52,068 nt of DNA from Deltaproteobacteria bacterium (lineage in GTDB: Bacteria; Desulfobacterota; Desulfobacteria; Desulfobacterales; Desulfobacteraceae), in contig JAADHV010000061.1 of assembly GCA_013151635.1 (NCBI GenBank), positions 1 through 52,068 on the forward strand, read 5' to 3'. A model generated the notes under the pieces. The model made no database searches, was not told where the DNA came from, and was given only the letters and a program-made list of their open reading frames with translations. This document shows positions 27,006 to 37,060 of the stretch, in pieces; position 1 is the stretch's first letter; each line of letters opens with the position of its first letter. The position numbers and the translations under genes were made by a program.

Positions 27006-27740
27006 ATGAAAAAATCAATTAATTTTATCATTTTTGTTTTATTTATCACGGTTTCCATTACGGCATGGGGCAATGAGGGCATTAGATCTATTGCAACTAA
27101 GGCAGCTTACTTTGATATAGCCACTGGCCACAAATATATTAAAAATTCCGATAACACCTATGCAGAATATTCCAGGAAGGGAAAGCTGCTCAGAAGAGGT
27201 GTCCCGAACAACCTGCCCCTTTTGATCTCGGGAAGGTATATCAGAGAAATGGTATCAGGATCTTACTTGGTTTATGAAAAAATGGAACAGAATAAAATAG
27301 AACGGCAGATCCTGCCAATGTCAAGCAAACATCCAAAAAGTTGGCGATGCAAAGAGATTCTAATGTCTTTTAAAAATTTTAAACACCAGAAAAATATAGA
27401 ATCCGGCTATTCCAAAAGTTCAAACACAATCCTATATGATGGCCAACAGGCTATAGCAACAGGTTCAGCCTATTATGACATATTCACCAATCATAAGTAT
27501 ATCAAGAATTCCGACACTACCTATGCAGAATACTCTAAAAAAGGGAAGCTGCTCAAAAAAAACGTTCCAAACAACCTGCCCCTCCTGACCTCAGGCCGAT
27601 ATGTTTTTGGGTTTAATCGGGGGGACTATATAGTTTACGGGAAAAACCAAGGCGGCGAAACCCTGCGACAGGTTCTGCCCGCAACAAATAACCATCCTCC
27701 AGGTTGGTATTCAAAGGATATTTTATATTCTATTCAGTAA
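27006..27740 (+). CDS. secreted protein with two internal repeats, unknown function
   Basis: ATG 27006 has GGAGGG just upstream and starts a signal peptide (MKKSINFIIFVLFITVSITA then WGNEG), giving 244 residues. The mature part consists of two similar modules of about 90 residues (roughly 32-122 and 152-244). Each has HKYIKNSD, TYAEYS, KGKLL, VPNNLPLL and SGRY, then a Y-x-VY strand and a (Q)ILP or QVLP motif followed by a Trp-containing turn. I do not recognise the family. A periplasmic beta-rich binding protein is a guess. It is isolated, 200 bp after a response regulator. Confidence 0.7.
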   Translation: MKKSINFIIFVLFITVSITAWGNEGIRSIATKAAYFDIATGHKYIKNSDNTYAEYSRKGKLLRRGVPNNLPLLISGRYIREMVSGSYLVYEKMEQNKIERQILPMSSKHPKSWRCKEILMSFKNFKHQKNIESGYSKSSNTILYDGQQAIATGSAYYDIFTNHKYIKNSDTTYAEYSKKGKLLKKNVPNNLPLLTSGRYVFGFNRGDYIVYGKNQGGETLRQVLPATNNHPPGWYSKDILYSIQ

Positions 27741-27965
27741 AGAATTACCCGGTCATTTGAAAGCAATAAATGCTATTTGCAGTTGCCATACATCAGTCTC
27801 CGGGGAACTTTATGCAGGTTGTCCCGAGTGTAATCATGCTGAATGATCAATTTTTGTTTCTGGTTTTACTCTTTTTTGTACTGGCAACACCTCCTTTTTA
27901 GAATTTCTTTCATAAGTTTGATTTTTTACGCATCCATATCACATATTGTTGCTGATTTGCCGATT
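27741..27965. other. convergent intergenic region
   Basis: This 225-bp stretch between converging genes contains an AAGGAGGTG on the minus strand near 27885-27895 followed by TTG and only 17 codons, then a second open frame of about 30 codons ending RRLMYGNCK. These could be remnants of a small gene broken by a frameshift. No terminator hairpin was convincing. Confidence 0.3.
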
Positions 27966-29102
27966 TTAAGATGATTTTTTATATGAGAGCGTTTTTAATT
28001 TAATAAGCTTGTATTCCCGCGATCCAAGCCCCAGGGTTTTTGCATAATCAAGCTGATGCTCCCAGTCAACAGAAGGGTAGAGACCTCTGAATTTGTCCTG
28101 GCCCGGGTTAAGGTTTGTTTCAAGTATAGTGCCGGGCAAGGCTTTCTGCTGGTTGACAAGATCAGCGCTTGCCTGGTCAATTGCAACAGGGTCGGTTGAT
28201 GCAAGGACCCCGACATTGTTAACAATGGGGGATTCATTGTAAGGCAGGCAATCGCATTTGGGGGCGATATCCGTAATAAAATTGATGAAAAGCGCCTTGT
28301 TTTTTTTGTTTTTAAGAACTCCAAGGGTGTATTCCATCATTTTTTCAAGAAATACCGGGACGGTCTGGTTCCAGTTTATATTTACGGATCCCGTGGGGCA
28401 CCTTACAATGCATTCTGCGCAGCCGATACATTTTTTTTTGTCAATACAGGCTTTTTTTTCTTTCAGATAAATGGCGCCGGGAGGGCAGTTTTTTTCACAC
28501 TCCCTGCAGCCGATGCAGGTTTTTCTTTTTATTTTAGGGCTTACATTGGAATGCTGGTCAAGTTTCCCTCTTCTGGAGGCACAGCCCATGCCTATATTTT
28601 TCAGGGTTCCGCCAAATCCTGAAAGTTCATGGCCTTTAAAATGGGCCACAGAGACAAGGGCATCCGCATCAATGATTTGTGAACCAATATAAACATGTTT
28701 GCAGTTTTTTTTGTTAACATTAATCTTTGTTTCGTTTTTCCCCCTTAAACCATCGGCAATAATAATGGGTGTGGCATCCATTGAGGAATACGAGAACCCG
28801 TTTTCAATGGCCGTATGGGTATGGGAGACAGCGTTTGAGCGGGTTCCGACATAAAGGGTGTTGGCGTCGGTGAGAAAGGGGTTTGCCTTGAATTCCTTTA
28901 TGGTCTGTATGACTTTTCGTATAAACACAGGTCTGATATATGCAGTATTTCCCTTTTCGCCAAAATGGATCTTTACAGCAGTGAGATCGTTTCTGGTTAA
29001 GATATTTTTGATACCTGCTTTTTTAACAAGTCGTGAAAGTTTCTGGGGAAGGTTTTCCCTTGATGTGGCTTCTAAATCCATGAAAAAAACATCAGCAGTC
29101 AT
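27966..29102 (-). CDS. DUF362 protein with two [4Fe-4S] ferredoxin motifs
   Basis: This is a 378-residue cytoplasmic protein. The DUF362 part (residues 1-190 and 250-370) has AVKIHFGEKGNTAYIRP, NTLYVGTRSNAVSHTHTA, VSVAHFKGHELSGFGGTLKN and IGMGCASRRGK. A ferredoxin domain is inserted with CIGCRECEKNCPPGA and CIGCAECIVRCPTGS, giving two 4Fe-4S clusters. The family is widespread in anaerobes and lacks a proven reaction; electron transfer or metal handling are suggested roles. The start codon is ATG with a weak site, and the gene stands alone. Confidence 0.9.
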   Translation of the reverse strand: MTADVFFMDLEATSRENLPQKLSRLVKKAGIKNILTRNDLTAVKIHFGEKGNTAYIRPVFIRKVIQTIKEFKANPFLTDANTLYVGTRSNAVSHTHTAIENGFSYSSMDATPIIIADGLRGKNETKINVNKKNCKHVYIGSQIIDADALVSVAHFKGHELSGFGGTLKNIGMGCASRRGKLDQHSNVSPKIKRKTCIGCRECEKNCPPGAIYLKEKKACIDKKKCIGCAECIVRCPTGSVNINWNQTVPVFLEKMMEYTLGVLKNKKNKALFINFITDIAPKCDCLPYNESPIVNNVGVLASTDPVAIDQASADLVNQQKALPGTILETNLNPGQDKFRGLYPSVDWEHQLDYAKTLGLGSREYKLIKLKTLSYKKSS

Positions 29103-29427
29103 TTTTTACTCCCGGCAAGGTTTATTTGATTTTTCAGGTTGTCAGAGACAAACGGTTAATTTTTTTTATGTTTCTTTAATACTCACAACCCGTGGTCTAC
29201 AAGTATTAAATACGTTAATAGTTTGTGAATTACAATATGCCTCTAAAAAAATTAAATGGAATGTAATAAAAAATTGATTTGAATTGTGGTGAACTATTTA
29301 GTATTGTACTTTTAATCATCTTTATCAATATTCCATGAAAACGCTTGAGAGGTATGTCTTATCCAAGAAAGTAAGCTGTGCTGATACCACGATGATTGAA
29401 TATTAAAAAAAATGAGGTCCCCCTTTT
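29103..29427. other. intergenic region upstream of the hybrid kinase
   Basis: This 325-bp AT-rich gap separates the divergent DUF362 and hybrid kinase genes. A GAGGT ribosome binding site lies just before the kinase ATG. I see no gene, hairpin or clear promoter consensus. Confidence 0.5.
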
Positions 29428-32400
29428 ATGCTGACAAACCGGCCAATTTTTATTTTTCTATCAGTTTTACTGGTTGTTACAGCTACGATAATACCATTAA
29501 AAGCAAAAGAGGGTAGTTCCGGCCTTAGCCATCATATTCTCAAGTCTGCAACTGAACTTGACTATCCGCCATTCTCCATGGTGAAAGATGACGGAACCGC
29601 GGACGGGTTTTCAGTAGACCTTTTAAAGGCGGTTACAAGGGCGGCCGGACTTGATATTAATTTTATTGTTGGCCCCTGGAATGAAATCAAACATGCACTT
29701 ATCAACGGCAGGCTTGATGTTCTTCCCCTTGTCTCATATTCAGAAGAGCGCGATAAAGTGCTTGATTTTACAGCTCCGTATTTACAGATGCACGGCACGA
29801 TTTTTGTGCGCAAAGGTGAAAAATCAATTCACAGTGAGGCTGATTTAAAGGGCAGGGAAGTCCTTGTGATGCGGGGCGATACTGCCCATGAATATGCAGT
29901 TAAAAAAAAATTATCTGATCACCTGGTATTAACTGACAGTTTTGAACAAGCCATGACCCTGCTTTCAAAGGGTTTGCATGATGCGGTTATCATCCAGCAG
30001 GTTGTGGGTTACCAGCTCATAAAAAAATTGAATATAACCAATTTGGTTGAAATAAGTTCATTGCGGGAATCAAATCTTAAACCTGAGGGCGGGCCATTGT
30101 CCGGGTTTGAACAAAAATTCTGCATAGCTGTAAAAGAGGGCAACAAAGATTTACTGGCTAATTTGAACGAAGGTCTGGCCATCGTAATTGCCAATGGTGT
30201 TTACGATAAATTGTACAATAAATGGTTCAGCCCGATCCTGCCGCCACCACCTGTCAACCTGGCCAGGCTTGTTAAATCTATACTGTCCATCCTTTTGCCG
30301 GTTCTTGTTTTGATGGGAATTGCCGGGATCTGGTATTTGAGGCGTGAGGTTGCAGGGAAGACAAAATACCTGAGGGCGGAAATTAAAGAGCGGAAAAAGG
30401 CAAAAAAAGCACTTAAAGAAAGCGAGGAAAAATTTAAGGGTTTGTTTGAGAAGGCCCCTTTAAGCTACCAGTCCCTGGATGAAAAAGCAAATTTTATGGA
30501 AGTAAATGAAACCTGGCTTGAAACATTAGGGTATAAACGAAATGAAGTTATAGGGAAAAATTTCAGTGACTTTTTACTGCCTGAATGGAAAGATAGCTTT
30601 TCAGATAATTTTTCCCGCCTTAAATCCACAGGAGAAATTCTTGGTGTTGAGCTTGAAATGGTTAAAAAGGACGGTTCTACAATTTTAGTATCTTTTCACG
30701 GCAAAAGCGGAAATGATCAAAAAAGTAATATTAAAAGGGCTCATTGTGTTTTCCACGATATTACCTCCCAAAGGGTAGCACAGGTTTTTCAAAATATGGA
30801 ACTGAGGCTGCACAAGGCACTTGCCGCTATTTCAAAAGAGTTGCTGTCTGAAAGTTATGATATTAAAGCTGTCTCCAAAGTAACATTAAAATATGCCAGG
30901 CAACTCACAGGGTCGGAACACGGCTTTGTTTCATCAATTGATAAAAATACACTGGAAAATAAAGGGCACACCCTGACCCACATGTTTGGCGAACAATGCA
31001 AACTGCAAAACAAGAACGTTGTCTTTCCGATCCGGCACGACGGAAAATACAATGCTTTATGGGGTCATGCCCTGAACATGAAAAAATCATTTTTTTCCAA
31101 TAAACCAGAGAGCCATCCTGAATCTAAGGGCCTCCCCCAGGGGCATATACCCCTTGAAAATTTTATGGCGGTGCCTGTTATAATGGGAGAGTCATTAATT
31201 GGATTAATCGCTTTGGCAAATTCAGGCCGGGATTACACAGACCAGGATTTAAGATCAGTACAACGGATGTCGGAAATATTTGCCCTGGCTATCCACAGGC
31301 AGGAATATGAAATAAAAAGAATCGGGTTGGAACAAAATCTTCGGCAGCTTCAAAAAATAGAAGCCATTGGTGCCCTGGCAGGTGGCATAGCACATGATTT
31401 CAATAACATCCTTTTTCCTATTGTTGGATTTGCAGAAATGTTGAAAGAAGATCTTCCAAAGGAAAGCGGCCTTCGCGAAAATGTTAATGAAATATTGGCA
31501 GGGGCTAAACGTGCCAAAAGCCTTGTACAGCAAATTTTAACTTTCAGCAGGCAGGCGGAACAGGATATAAAACCTTTAAAACCGCACCTGATTATCAAGG
31601 AAGTAGCCAAACTCATAAGGTCTACCATACCGACATCAATCAAAATTAAGAAGTTTATAGATCCTGAAACCCGGGCAATTCTTGCCGATCCGACACAGAT
31701 ACATCAAATCGCCATGAATCTTATTACAAATGCATATCATGCCATGCAGGAATCGGGCGGGGTTCTTACCATCAGGCTTCAAAATATTGAAGGGCGGGAG
31801 ATCCCGCGACAGGGTTTAAACCTTGGTGACGGACCCCATGTATTACTCTCAGTCAAAGATACCGGAAGCGGAATGGATAAAAGTATATTGGGCAAGATAT
31901 TTGATCCGTATTTTACAACCAAGCCCAAGGGGAAGGGCACGGGGCTGGGTCTTTCCGTCATTCATGGAATTGTTGCAAATTATGGCGGGGAAATAAACGT
32001 AAACAGCTCTTTGGGCCAGGGGTCGAAATTTGATGTGTATATTCCTGCTATCAGAGAAAATATGGTATCAAAACAGCATCATGGCACAGAGAATATTCCA
32101 ACGGGAAATGAACGGATTCTGCTGGTTGATGACGAAAAACAGGTTTTGCAAATAGAACAGATAATCCTGGAGAGATTGGGGTATCATGTCGAATTTAAGA
32201 ACAGCAGCATAGATGCCCTTGAAATAATCAAGAATAATCCTGGTTCCTGGGATCTTATTATCTCGGATATGACAATGCCTGACATGACCGGTGACAAGCT
32301 TGCTAAAAAAATAATGGATATTGAACCGCAATTGCCTGTTATCATATGCACGGGATTCAGTGAAAGAGTTTCATTGGAAAATATAAAATCAATCGGGGTA

Positions 32401-32484
32401 AAGGCCTTGTTGATGAAACCCATAGTCAGATCGGAGCTTGCAACAACTGTAAGATCAGTATTGGATGAAGCCGAACGTAAATAA
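29428..32484 (+). CDS. hybrid histidine kinase with periplasmic amino-acid-binding-type sensor
   Basis: The 1018-residue protein has a signal anchor (FIFLSVLLVVTATIIPL), then a periplasmic SBP_bac_3 domain (about 38-268; TELDYPPFSMVKDDGTADGF). TM lies near 285-305 (ILLPVLVLMGIAGIWYL), followed by PAS (330-450) and GAF (465-620). HisKA has the phospho-acceptor in GGIAHDFNNILFP (about 654), and HATPase has NLITNAYHAM and GKGTGLGLSVIHGIV. A C-terminal receiver has the acceptor in LIISDMTMPDMTG (about 947). It senses a small solute by the binding-protein fold and can relay internally. It is followed by an NtrC-type regulator 38 bp downstream, its likely output partner. Confidence 0.93.
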   Translation: MLTNRPIFIFLSVLLVVTATIIPLKAKEGSSGLSHHILKSATELDYPPFSMVKDDGTADGFSVDLLKAVTRAAGLDINFIVGPWNEIKHALINGRLDVLPLVSYSEERDKVLDFTAPYLQMHGTIFVRKGEKSIHSEADLKGREVLVMRGDTAHEYAVKKKLSDHLVLTDSFEQAMTLLSKGLHDAVIIQQVVGYQLIKKLNITNLVEISSLRESNLKPEGGPLSGFEQKFCIAVKEGNKDLLANLNEGLAIVIANGVYDKLYNKWFSPILPPPPVNLARLVKSILSILLPVLVLMGIAGIWYLRREVAGKTKYLRAEIKERKKAKKALKESEEKFKGLFEKAPLSYQSLDEKANFMEVNETWLETLGYKRNEVIGKNFSDFLLPEWKDSFSDNFSRLKSTGEILGVELEMVKKDGSTILVSFHGKSGNDQKSNIKRAHCVFHDITSQRVAQVFQNMELRLHKALAAISKELLSESYDIKAVSKVTLKYARQLTGSEHGFVSSIDKNTLENKGHTLTHMFGEQCKLQNKNVVFPIRHDGKYNALWGHALNMKKSFFSNKPESHPESKGLPQGHIPLENFMAVPVIMGESLIGLIALANSGRDYTDQDLRSVQRMSEIFALAIHRQEYEIKRIGLEQNLRQLQKIEAIGALAGGIAHDFNNILFPIVGFAEMLKEDLPKESGLRENVNEILAGAKRAKSLVQQILTFSRQAEQDIKPLKPHLIIKEVAKLIRSTIPTSIKIKKFIDPETRAILADPTQIHQIAMNLITNAYHAMQESGGVLTIRLQNIEGREIPRQGLNLGDGPHVLLSVKDTGSGMDKSILGKIFDPYFTTKPKGKGTGLGLSVIHGIVANYGGEINVNSSLGQGSKFDVYIPAIRENMVSKQHHGTENIPTGNERILLVDDEKQVLQIEQIILERLGYHVEFKNSSIDALEIIKNNPGSWDLIISDMTMPDMTGDKLAKKIMDIEPQLPVIICTGFSERVSLENIKSIGVKALLMKPIVRSELATTVRSVLDEAERK

Positions 32485-32522
32485 TAACGCTTAACTTATA
32501 ATTTTGAAAACAATAATTTAAA

Positions 32523-33917
32523 ATGTCAAAAATCCTGATAATTGATGATGACCGCCTTTGCTGCAAAGCCCTCATGAAAAGATTTAAAAGGATGAACCAT
32601 GAGGTTGATTCTTCTTTTACCTTGACCCAGGGCCTTGATAAATTGTCTGTAGAAAATTTTGATATTGTCTTTCTTGATGTAAATCTTCCTGATGGCAATG
32701 GTATAGAAGCCATTGAGGTCATCCGTGAACATGCTTTCGCCCCGGAAGTAATCATCATGACAGGGGACAGCGATCCTGACGGTGCCGAACTTGCCATCAA
32801 ATCAAGAGCATGGGATTATATCCAGAAAACCAGCCCGCATAAAGAATTTAAATTTTCCCTGATCCGTGCTTTGGAATACCGGCAGCAAAAAAAATCAAAA
32901 GCCTTGGAAAAAACAATTAAAAGAGATGTCATTAAAGGAGAGAGCAGGCAGATAAAGACCTGCCTTGAAAATGTTTCTAAAGCCTCTAACAATGATGTCC
33001 CGGTATTGATCACAGGTGAAACAGGGACAGGAAAAGAACTTTTTGCCAGGGCCATTCATGAAAACAGTTCGCGTTCACGGAATGATTTTATTGTTGTTGA
33101 TTGTGCAGCCCTGCCGGAACACCTTGTTGAAAGTGTCCTTTTCGGTCATACCAGGGGTGCATTCACAGGTGCCGGGTCTGACAAAGTAGGCTTAATAAAA
33201 CTTGCAGATAAGGGGACCCTTTTCCTGGATGAGGTGGGAGAACTTCCCCTTACCATTCAAAAGAAATTTTTAAGGGCGTTGCAGGAGAAAAGATTCAGGC
33301 CTGTGGGAAGCAAGAATGAAGTCTCAAGCAATTTCAAGCTTGTTGCTGCGACCCATCGTGACCTGAATGGAATGATTAAGCAGGGCGGGTTCAGGGAAGA
33401 TTTCTATTTTAGAATAGCCTCCATAAGAATTGTTATCCCGCCTTTAAAGGATCGTAAATCCGATATCCCTTCATTGGTGGCATATCAAATTGAGCGCAAA
33501 AGCAAACTTTTATATGAATCACCCCATGAAATATCTGAAGAATTCATGGAAAACCTTTTTGGATATAACTGGCCGGGGAATGTCAGAGAATTGTTTAATA
33601 CCATAGATTATGCCTGCAGTGATGCGTACAGGGAAAAAATACTTTTCCCCAAGCATCTTCCGGATCATATCCGTGTGTTTAATATTAAGAGAAAAATCAA
33701 AAAGCATGACAGGTCCGGATCTGAACCTTATTCCCTTGAAAAGAATGCTCCTGTGGAGGGCCTCGGCCTTAAAGATTATGTAGAGAAGATGAAATATAAA
33801 TATATAACAGACCTGATATCCCATACCAGGGGCGATATAAAGGCTGCTTGCTGTTTATCCGGCCTTTCCAGGGGCCATCTTTATGCCCTTTTAAAAAAAT
33901 ATGATATCAGGTGTTAA
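32523..33917 (+). CDS. sigma-54-dependent NtrC-family response regulator
   Basis: The receiver domain (1-120) has acceptor Asp52 (VFLDVNLPDGNG). The AAA+ domain has Walker A GETGTGKE (165-172), the sigma-54 contact loop GAFTGA (212-217), Walker B GTLFLDEVGE (231-240) and the R-finger region. The C-terminal Fis-like helix-turn-helix reads ISHTRGDIKAACCLSGLSRG. All features needed to activate a sigma-54 promoter are present. It lies between the hybrid kinase and cheA, so it may control the chemotaxis genes, including the sigma-54-like promoter at 40.39 kb. Confidence 0.93.
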   Translation: MSKILIIDDDRLCCKALMKRFKRMNHEVDSSFTLTQGLDKLSVENFDIVFLDVNLPDGNGIEAIEVIREHAFAPEVIIMTGDSDPDGAELAIKSRAWDYIQKTSPHKEFKFSLIRALEYRQQKKSKALEKTIKRDVIKGESRQIKTCLENVSKASNNDVPVLITGETGTGKELFARAIHENSSRSRNDFIVVDCAALPEHLVESVLFGHTRGAFTGAGSDKVGLIKLADKGTLFLDEVGELPLTIQKKFLRALQEKRFRPVGSKNEVSSNFKLVAATHRDLNGMIKQGGFREDFYFRIASIRIVIPPLKDRKSDIPSLVAYQIERKSKLLYESPHEISEEFMENLFGYNWPGNVRELFNTIDYACSDAYREKILFPKHLPDHIRVFNIKRKIKKHDRSGSEPYSLEKNAPVEGLGLKDYVEKMKYKYITDLISHTRGDIKAACCLSGLSRGHLYALLKKYDIRC

Positions 33918-34015
33918 AAAAAATTAAAGATCAGTACCAGGAGTTTAGCAATAGTATTTTGCAGTTATATATATTATGGATAATTTGAAAATCAAAACAA
34001 GAGCGGGGCAGTACG

Positions 34016-36496
34016 ATGACTTATGAAATCATTGAGAATCTAGTTGAAAAACTTTCATGTAATTTTGTTCTGGCAGCCCCTGAAGACCCGGGAAGCCTGT
34101 CCGGTTTGCTGCCGATTTTAAAACAGATTCATGGAAAATGTATGAAAATGTCATTTGATAATCCGGCAAAAGAGGTTCTAAAAGCGCGAAAAATCATTAA
34201 TTCTATTATAAGAAAAGATCCACGGGATATTGATGATAAAATGCTGGCCCTTGACGAATTAATCTCCGGGCTGTCATCATCCGTATACGCTTCAAAAGAA
34301 CATGATAAAACATCGAATAATAATTATACCCCGGGTTTTGGCCGGATTGAAAAAAGCCTTAATGAATTTTCCGTTCTGATAGGCAGATTCTGCCCGGAAG
34401 AAATCCCGGACCTTGGTGCAATGCTCAATGCCTTAGATGAGCTTATTGAGGCTTCAAAAAAGAAAGATTTTGCCATGTTCCATGAAATTTCCATTGCCTG
34501 TAAAACTTATGTGGAGAACATGACATTGGAAAATATCCATAATACAAAACCCATTGATGAAGTGTTGCTCCTTTTAAAATCCATCCTGGTCCATTTAAAA
34601 AAACAGGAAGCTTTTGTGTTTGATTACTCTGATGTTATGGAATTATTGGATATCAGTTTCAAGGAAGGGCAAAATCTTAAAGGAACAGTACCAAAGCCGG
34701 AGGAACCGGAATCAGATCTTGAGAAAAAACCTGAAAAAATATCAGACGAGGATATGGAGATCCTTGTTGATTTTATATCGGAAGCCTATGAAAATCTTGA
34801 TGCCATAGAAGTCAACCTGATCGATCTTGAGCAGGACCCGTCCAATAAGGATATTATAAATGATATTTTCCGTCCTTTTCATACAATAAAAGGGGTGTCG
34901 GGATTTTTATCCCTGACAAAAATCAACAAACTTGCCCATACAACGGAAAATTTATTAGACAGTGCCCGGAGTGGAGATTTTTTAATCAATGATACTGCAA
35001 CAGATGCCATTCTTGAATCAGTGGATACATTGAAAAATCTTATAGCCAGTGTGGAAAATGGGACCAGGACAGGTTTCAAGCAGCCGGATGACGATATTGA
35101 TGTTGACACTTTAAGGGATAAACTGCAAAGGCTGCAGGTATCTTTGAGCAAGGGAAAAAAGGAACCCCTGGGAAAAATTCTTATCAAAAAAGGCGATATC
35201 AGCGCTGGAAGCCTTGAGCGGGCTCTTGAAATCCAGAAAGATCACCCGGACAAAAAAATCGGTGAAATCCTGGTTGAAGAAAAAAAGGCGGAGTCCGGGC
35301 AGGTGGCCATGGCATTAATGGAACAAAACCTGTCCGCAAAAAGGGTCGCATCACAGGTAAAGGTCAGCACGGAAAAGCTTGATGACCTGGTTGATTATGC
35401 AGGAGAACTTGTTATCGCCCAGTCAATGTTAAGGCAGAAAACCTCGAATAATGCCGCATTGAGCCAGAGTGTGGCACAGCTTGGACAGATTGTTACCAAT
35501 ATGCAGAATATTGCCATGTCCATGCGTATGATCCCCATAAAAGCCACATTCATGAAAATGATACGGCTTGTAAGAGACCTTTCCCGCAAATCAGGGAAAA
35601 AAGTGGACCTGAACATGGTGGGAGAGGATACTGAAATCGACAGGAATGTTGTTGATGCCCTTTATGAACCCATGGTCCATATGATAAGAAATTCCGTTGA
35701 TCATGGTATTGAAGTAGAATCAAAACGTCTTGAACAAAAGAAACCTTCCAGTGGGAATATTGTTCTAAGGGCCTATCATAAGGGCGGGCATATCATTATT
35801 GAAATAGAAGATGACGGTAAGGGGCTTGATAAGGACAGGATACTTGAAAAAGCTAAAAGCACAGGCCTTATAAGCGGCAGTGAAAATATGACGGATGCAC
35901 AGATTTATGACCTTATACTCCATCCCGGGTTTTCCACGGCAAAAGAAATTACGGATGTTTCAGGCAGGGGTGTCGGAATGGATGTGGTTAAAAACGGGAT
36001 TGAAAAATTCCGGGGGCACTTGAATATTGAATCTTCAAAAGGTAAAGGCAGTAAATTTACAATCAGCCTTCCGCTGACGCTGGCCATTATTGATGGGATG
36101 CTTGTGGGGGTTGATGATGAAAAGTATGTAATTCCGACTATAGCTATTCAAAAGGCTTTTAAGCCGGATAAAAAGGACTGCTTTACTGTCGAGGGAAAAG
36201 GAGAAATGGTCAAGGACAGGGGTGGTTTGATTCCTGTTATCCGGTTAAATGAAATTTATGGCAGCAGCAACCGGGAAAAGGCTATTTTTGAGAATCTTGT
36301 GGTGGTGGTTGAGTCAAAGGAAGAAAAAAGGGCGCTCTTAATTGATGAGCTTCTAGGGAAAGACGAATATGTAATTAAAAGCCTCGGCAGCAATCTTGAG
36401 GATGTAAAAGGCCTTGCCGGCGGTGCGATCCTTTCCGACGGCCGGGTCGGTCTTATCCTGGACATCCATGGTATTTTTGAAGTTGCGGATGGATAA
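34016..36496 (+). CDS. cheA: chemotaxis histidine kinase CheA with extra N-terminal and linker modules
   Basis: The chain is 826 residues, longer than a typical CheA. Residues 1-230 are helical and unrecognised. The P1 HPt domain (245-350) has acceptor His289 in FRPFHTIKGVSGF. Residues 384-437 (LGKILIKKGDISAGSLERAL, IGEILVEEKKAESGQVAMAL) resemble the N-terminal domain of GspE/PilB-type ATPases and sit where P2 would be. P3 dimerisation begins near 450 (LDDLVDYAGELVIAQSML). P4 kinase has HMIRNSVDHGIE, DDGKGLD and GRGVGMDVVK. A P5 CheW-like domain ends the protein. It phosphorylates the CheY-like and CheB proteins encoded downstream. Confidence 0.95.
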   Translation: MTYEIIENLVEKLSCNFVLAAPEDPGSLSGLLPILKQIHGKCMKMSFDNPAKEVLKARKIINSIIRKDPRDIDDKMLALDELISGLSSSVYASKEHDKTSNNNYTPGFGRIEKSLNEFSVLIGRFCPEEIPDLGAMLNALDELIEASKKKDFAMFHEISIACKTYVENMTLENIHNTKPIDEVLLLLKSILVHLKKQEAFVFDYSDVMELLDISFKEGQNLKGTVPKPEEPESDLEKKPEKISDEDMEILVDFISEAYENLDAIEVNLIDLEQDPSNKDIINDIFRPFHTIKGVSGFLSLTKINKLAHTTENLLDSARSGDFLINDTATDAILESVDTLKNLIASVENGTRTGFKQPDDDIDVDTLRDKLQRLQVSLSKGKKEPLGKILIKKGDISAGSLERALEIQKDHPDKKIGEILVEEKKAESGQVAMALMEQNLSAKRVASQVKVSTEKLDDLVDYAGELVIAQSMLRQKTSNNAALSQSVAQLGQIVTNMQNIAMSMRMIPIKATFMKMIRLVRDLSRKSGKKVDLNMVGEDTEIDRNVVDALYEPMVHMIRNSVDHGIEVESKRLEQKKPSSGNIVLRAYHKGGHIIIEIEDDGKGLDKDRILEKAKSTGLISGSENMTDAQIYDLILHPGFSTAKEITDVSGRGVGMDVVKNGIEKFRGHLNIESSKGKGSKFTISLPLTLAIIDGMLVGVDDEKYVIPTIAIQKAFKPDKKDCFTVEGKGEMVKDRGGLIPVIRLNEIYGSSNREKAIFENLVVVVESKEEKRALLIDELLGKDEYVIKSLGSNLEDVKGLAGGAILSDGRVGLILDIHGIFEVADG

Positions 36497-36580
36497 TAAA
36501 TCTGACCGTTTCATTGTTGGCTTATCATAAGTATTTAATCCATAGATGGAAAGAAGCAGAACTAATAAAAGGAATATAAG

Positions 36581-37060
36581 GTGAAACAGATTGTTGGTGT
36601 AGCAGATATGAAAGTAAGCAATAACCCTCTGGAGTCAATTATCACTTATTCTCTTGGTTCTTGTATCGGGCTTGTTATATATGATCCTGCCGTAAAGGTA
36701 GGAGGAATACTGCACTACATGCTTCCGGAATCTTCCATTGACAGGGAAAAAGCTGCTGCAAGGCCTTATATGTTTGCCGACAGCGGCATACCAAGGCTGT
36801 TCAAGACCGCTTACAAGCTGGGTGCTGTTAAACACAGGATAAAGGTATATGCCGCAGGCGGAGCTGAAATTCTTGATCAAAAAGGTTTTTTCAACATTGG
36901 CAGGAGAAATTACATGGCACTTAAAAAAATGTTTTTTAAAAACAATGTAATGATAGACAAGCAGGATGTCGGAGGAAACATAAACAGGACTGTCAGGATT
37001 GAAATCGCAACAGGGGATATTTATGTAAAAACTTCCGGATCAAAGGAGGTTAGAATATGA
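36581..37060 (+). CDS. cheD: chemoreceptor glutamine deamidase CheD
   Basis: The 159-residue CheD has the catalytic Cys in SLGSCIGLVIYD (Cys28 region) and His in GGILHYMLPES, plus KVYAAGGAEILD and FFNIGRRNYMALKK. The enzyme deamidates receptor glutamines and binds CheC/CheX-type phosphatases. It follows cheA by 84 bp, and a CheX gene lies two genes downstream. The GTG start (translated M) is preceded by AGGAATATAAG. Confidence 0.93.
   Translation: MKQIVGVADMKVSNNPLESIITYSLGSCIGLVIYDPAVKVGGILHYMLPESSIDREKAAARPYMFADSGIPRLFKTAYKLGAVKHRIKVYAAGGAEILDQKGFFNIGRRNYMALKKMFFKNNVMIDKQDVGGNINRTVRIEIATGDIYVKTSGSKEVRI

Noticed and set aside
27741-27965. Small gene after AAGGAGGTG on the minus strand
   Set aside because: Only 17 codons follow a TTG placed too close to the binding site; the second frame has no start. 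Kept only as a possible remnant.
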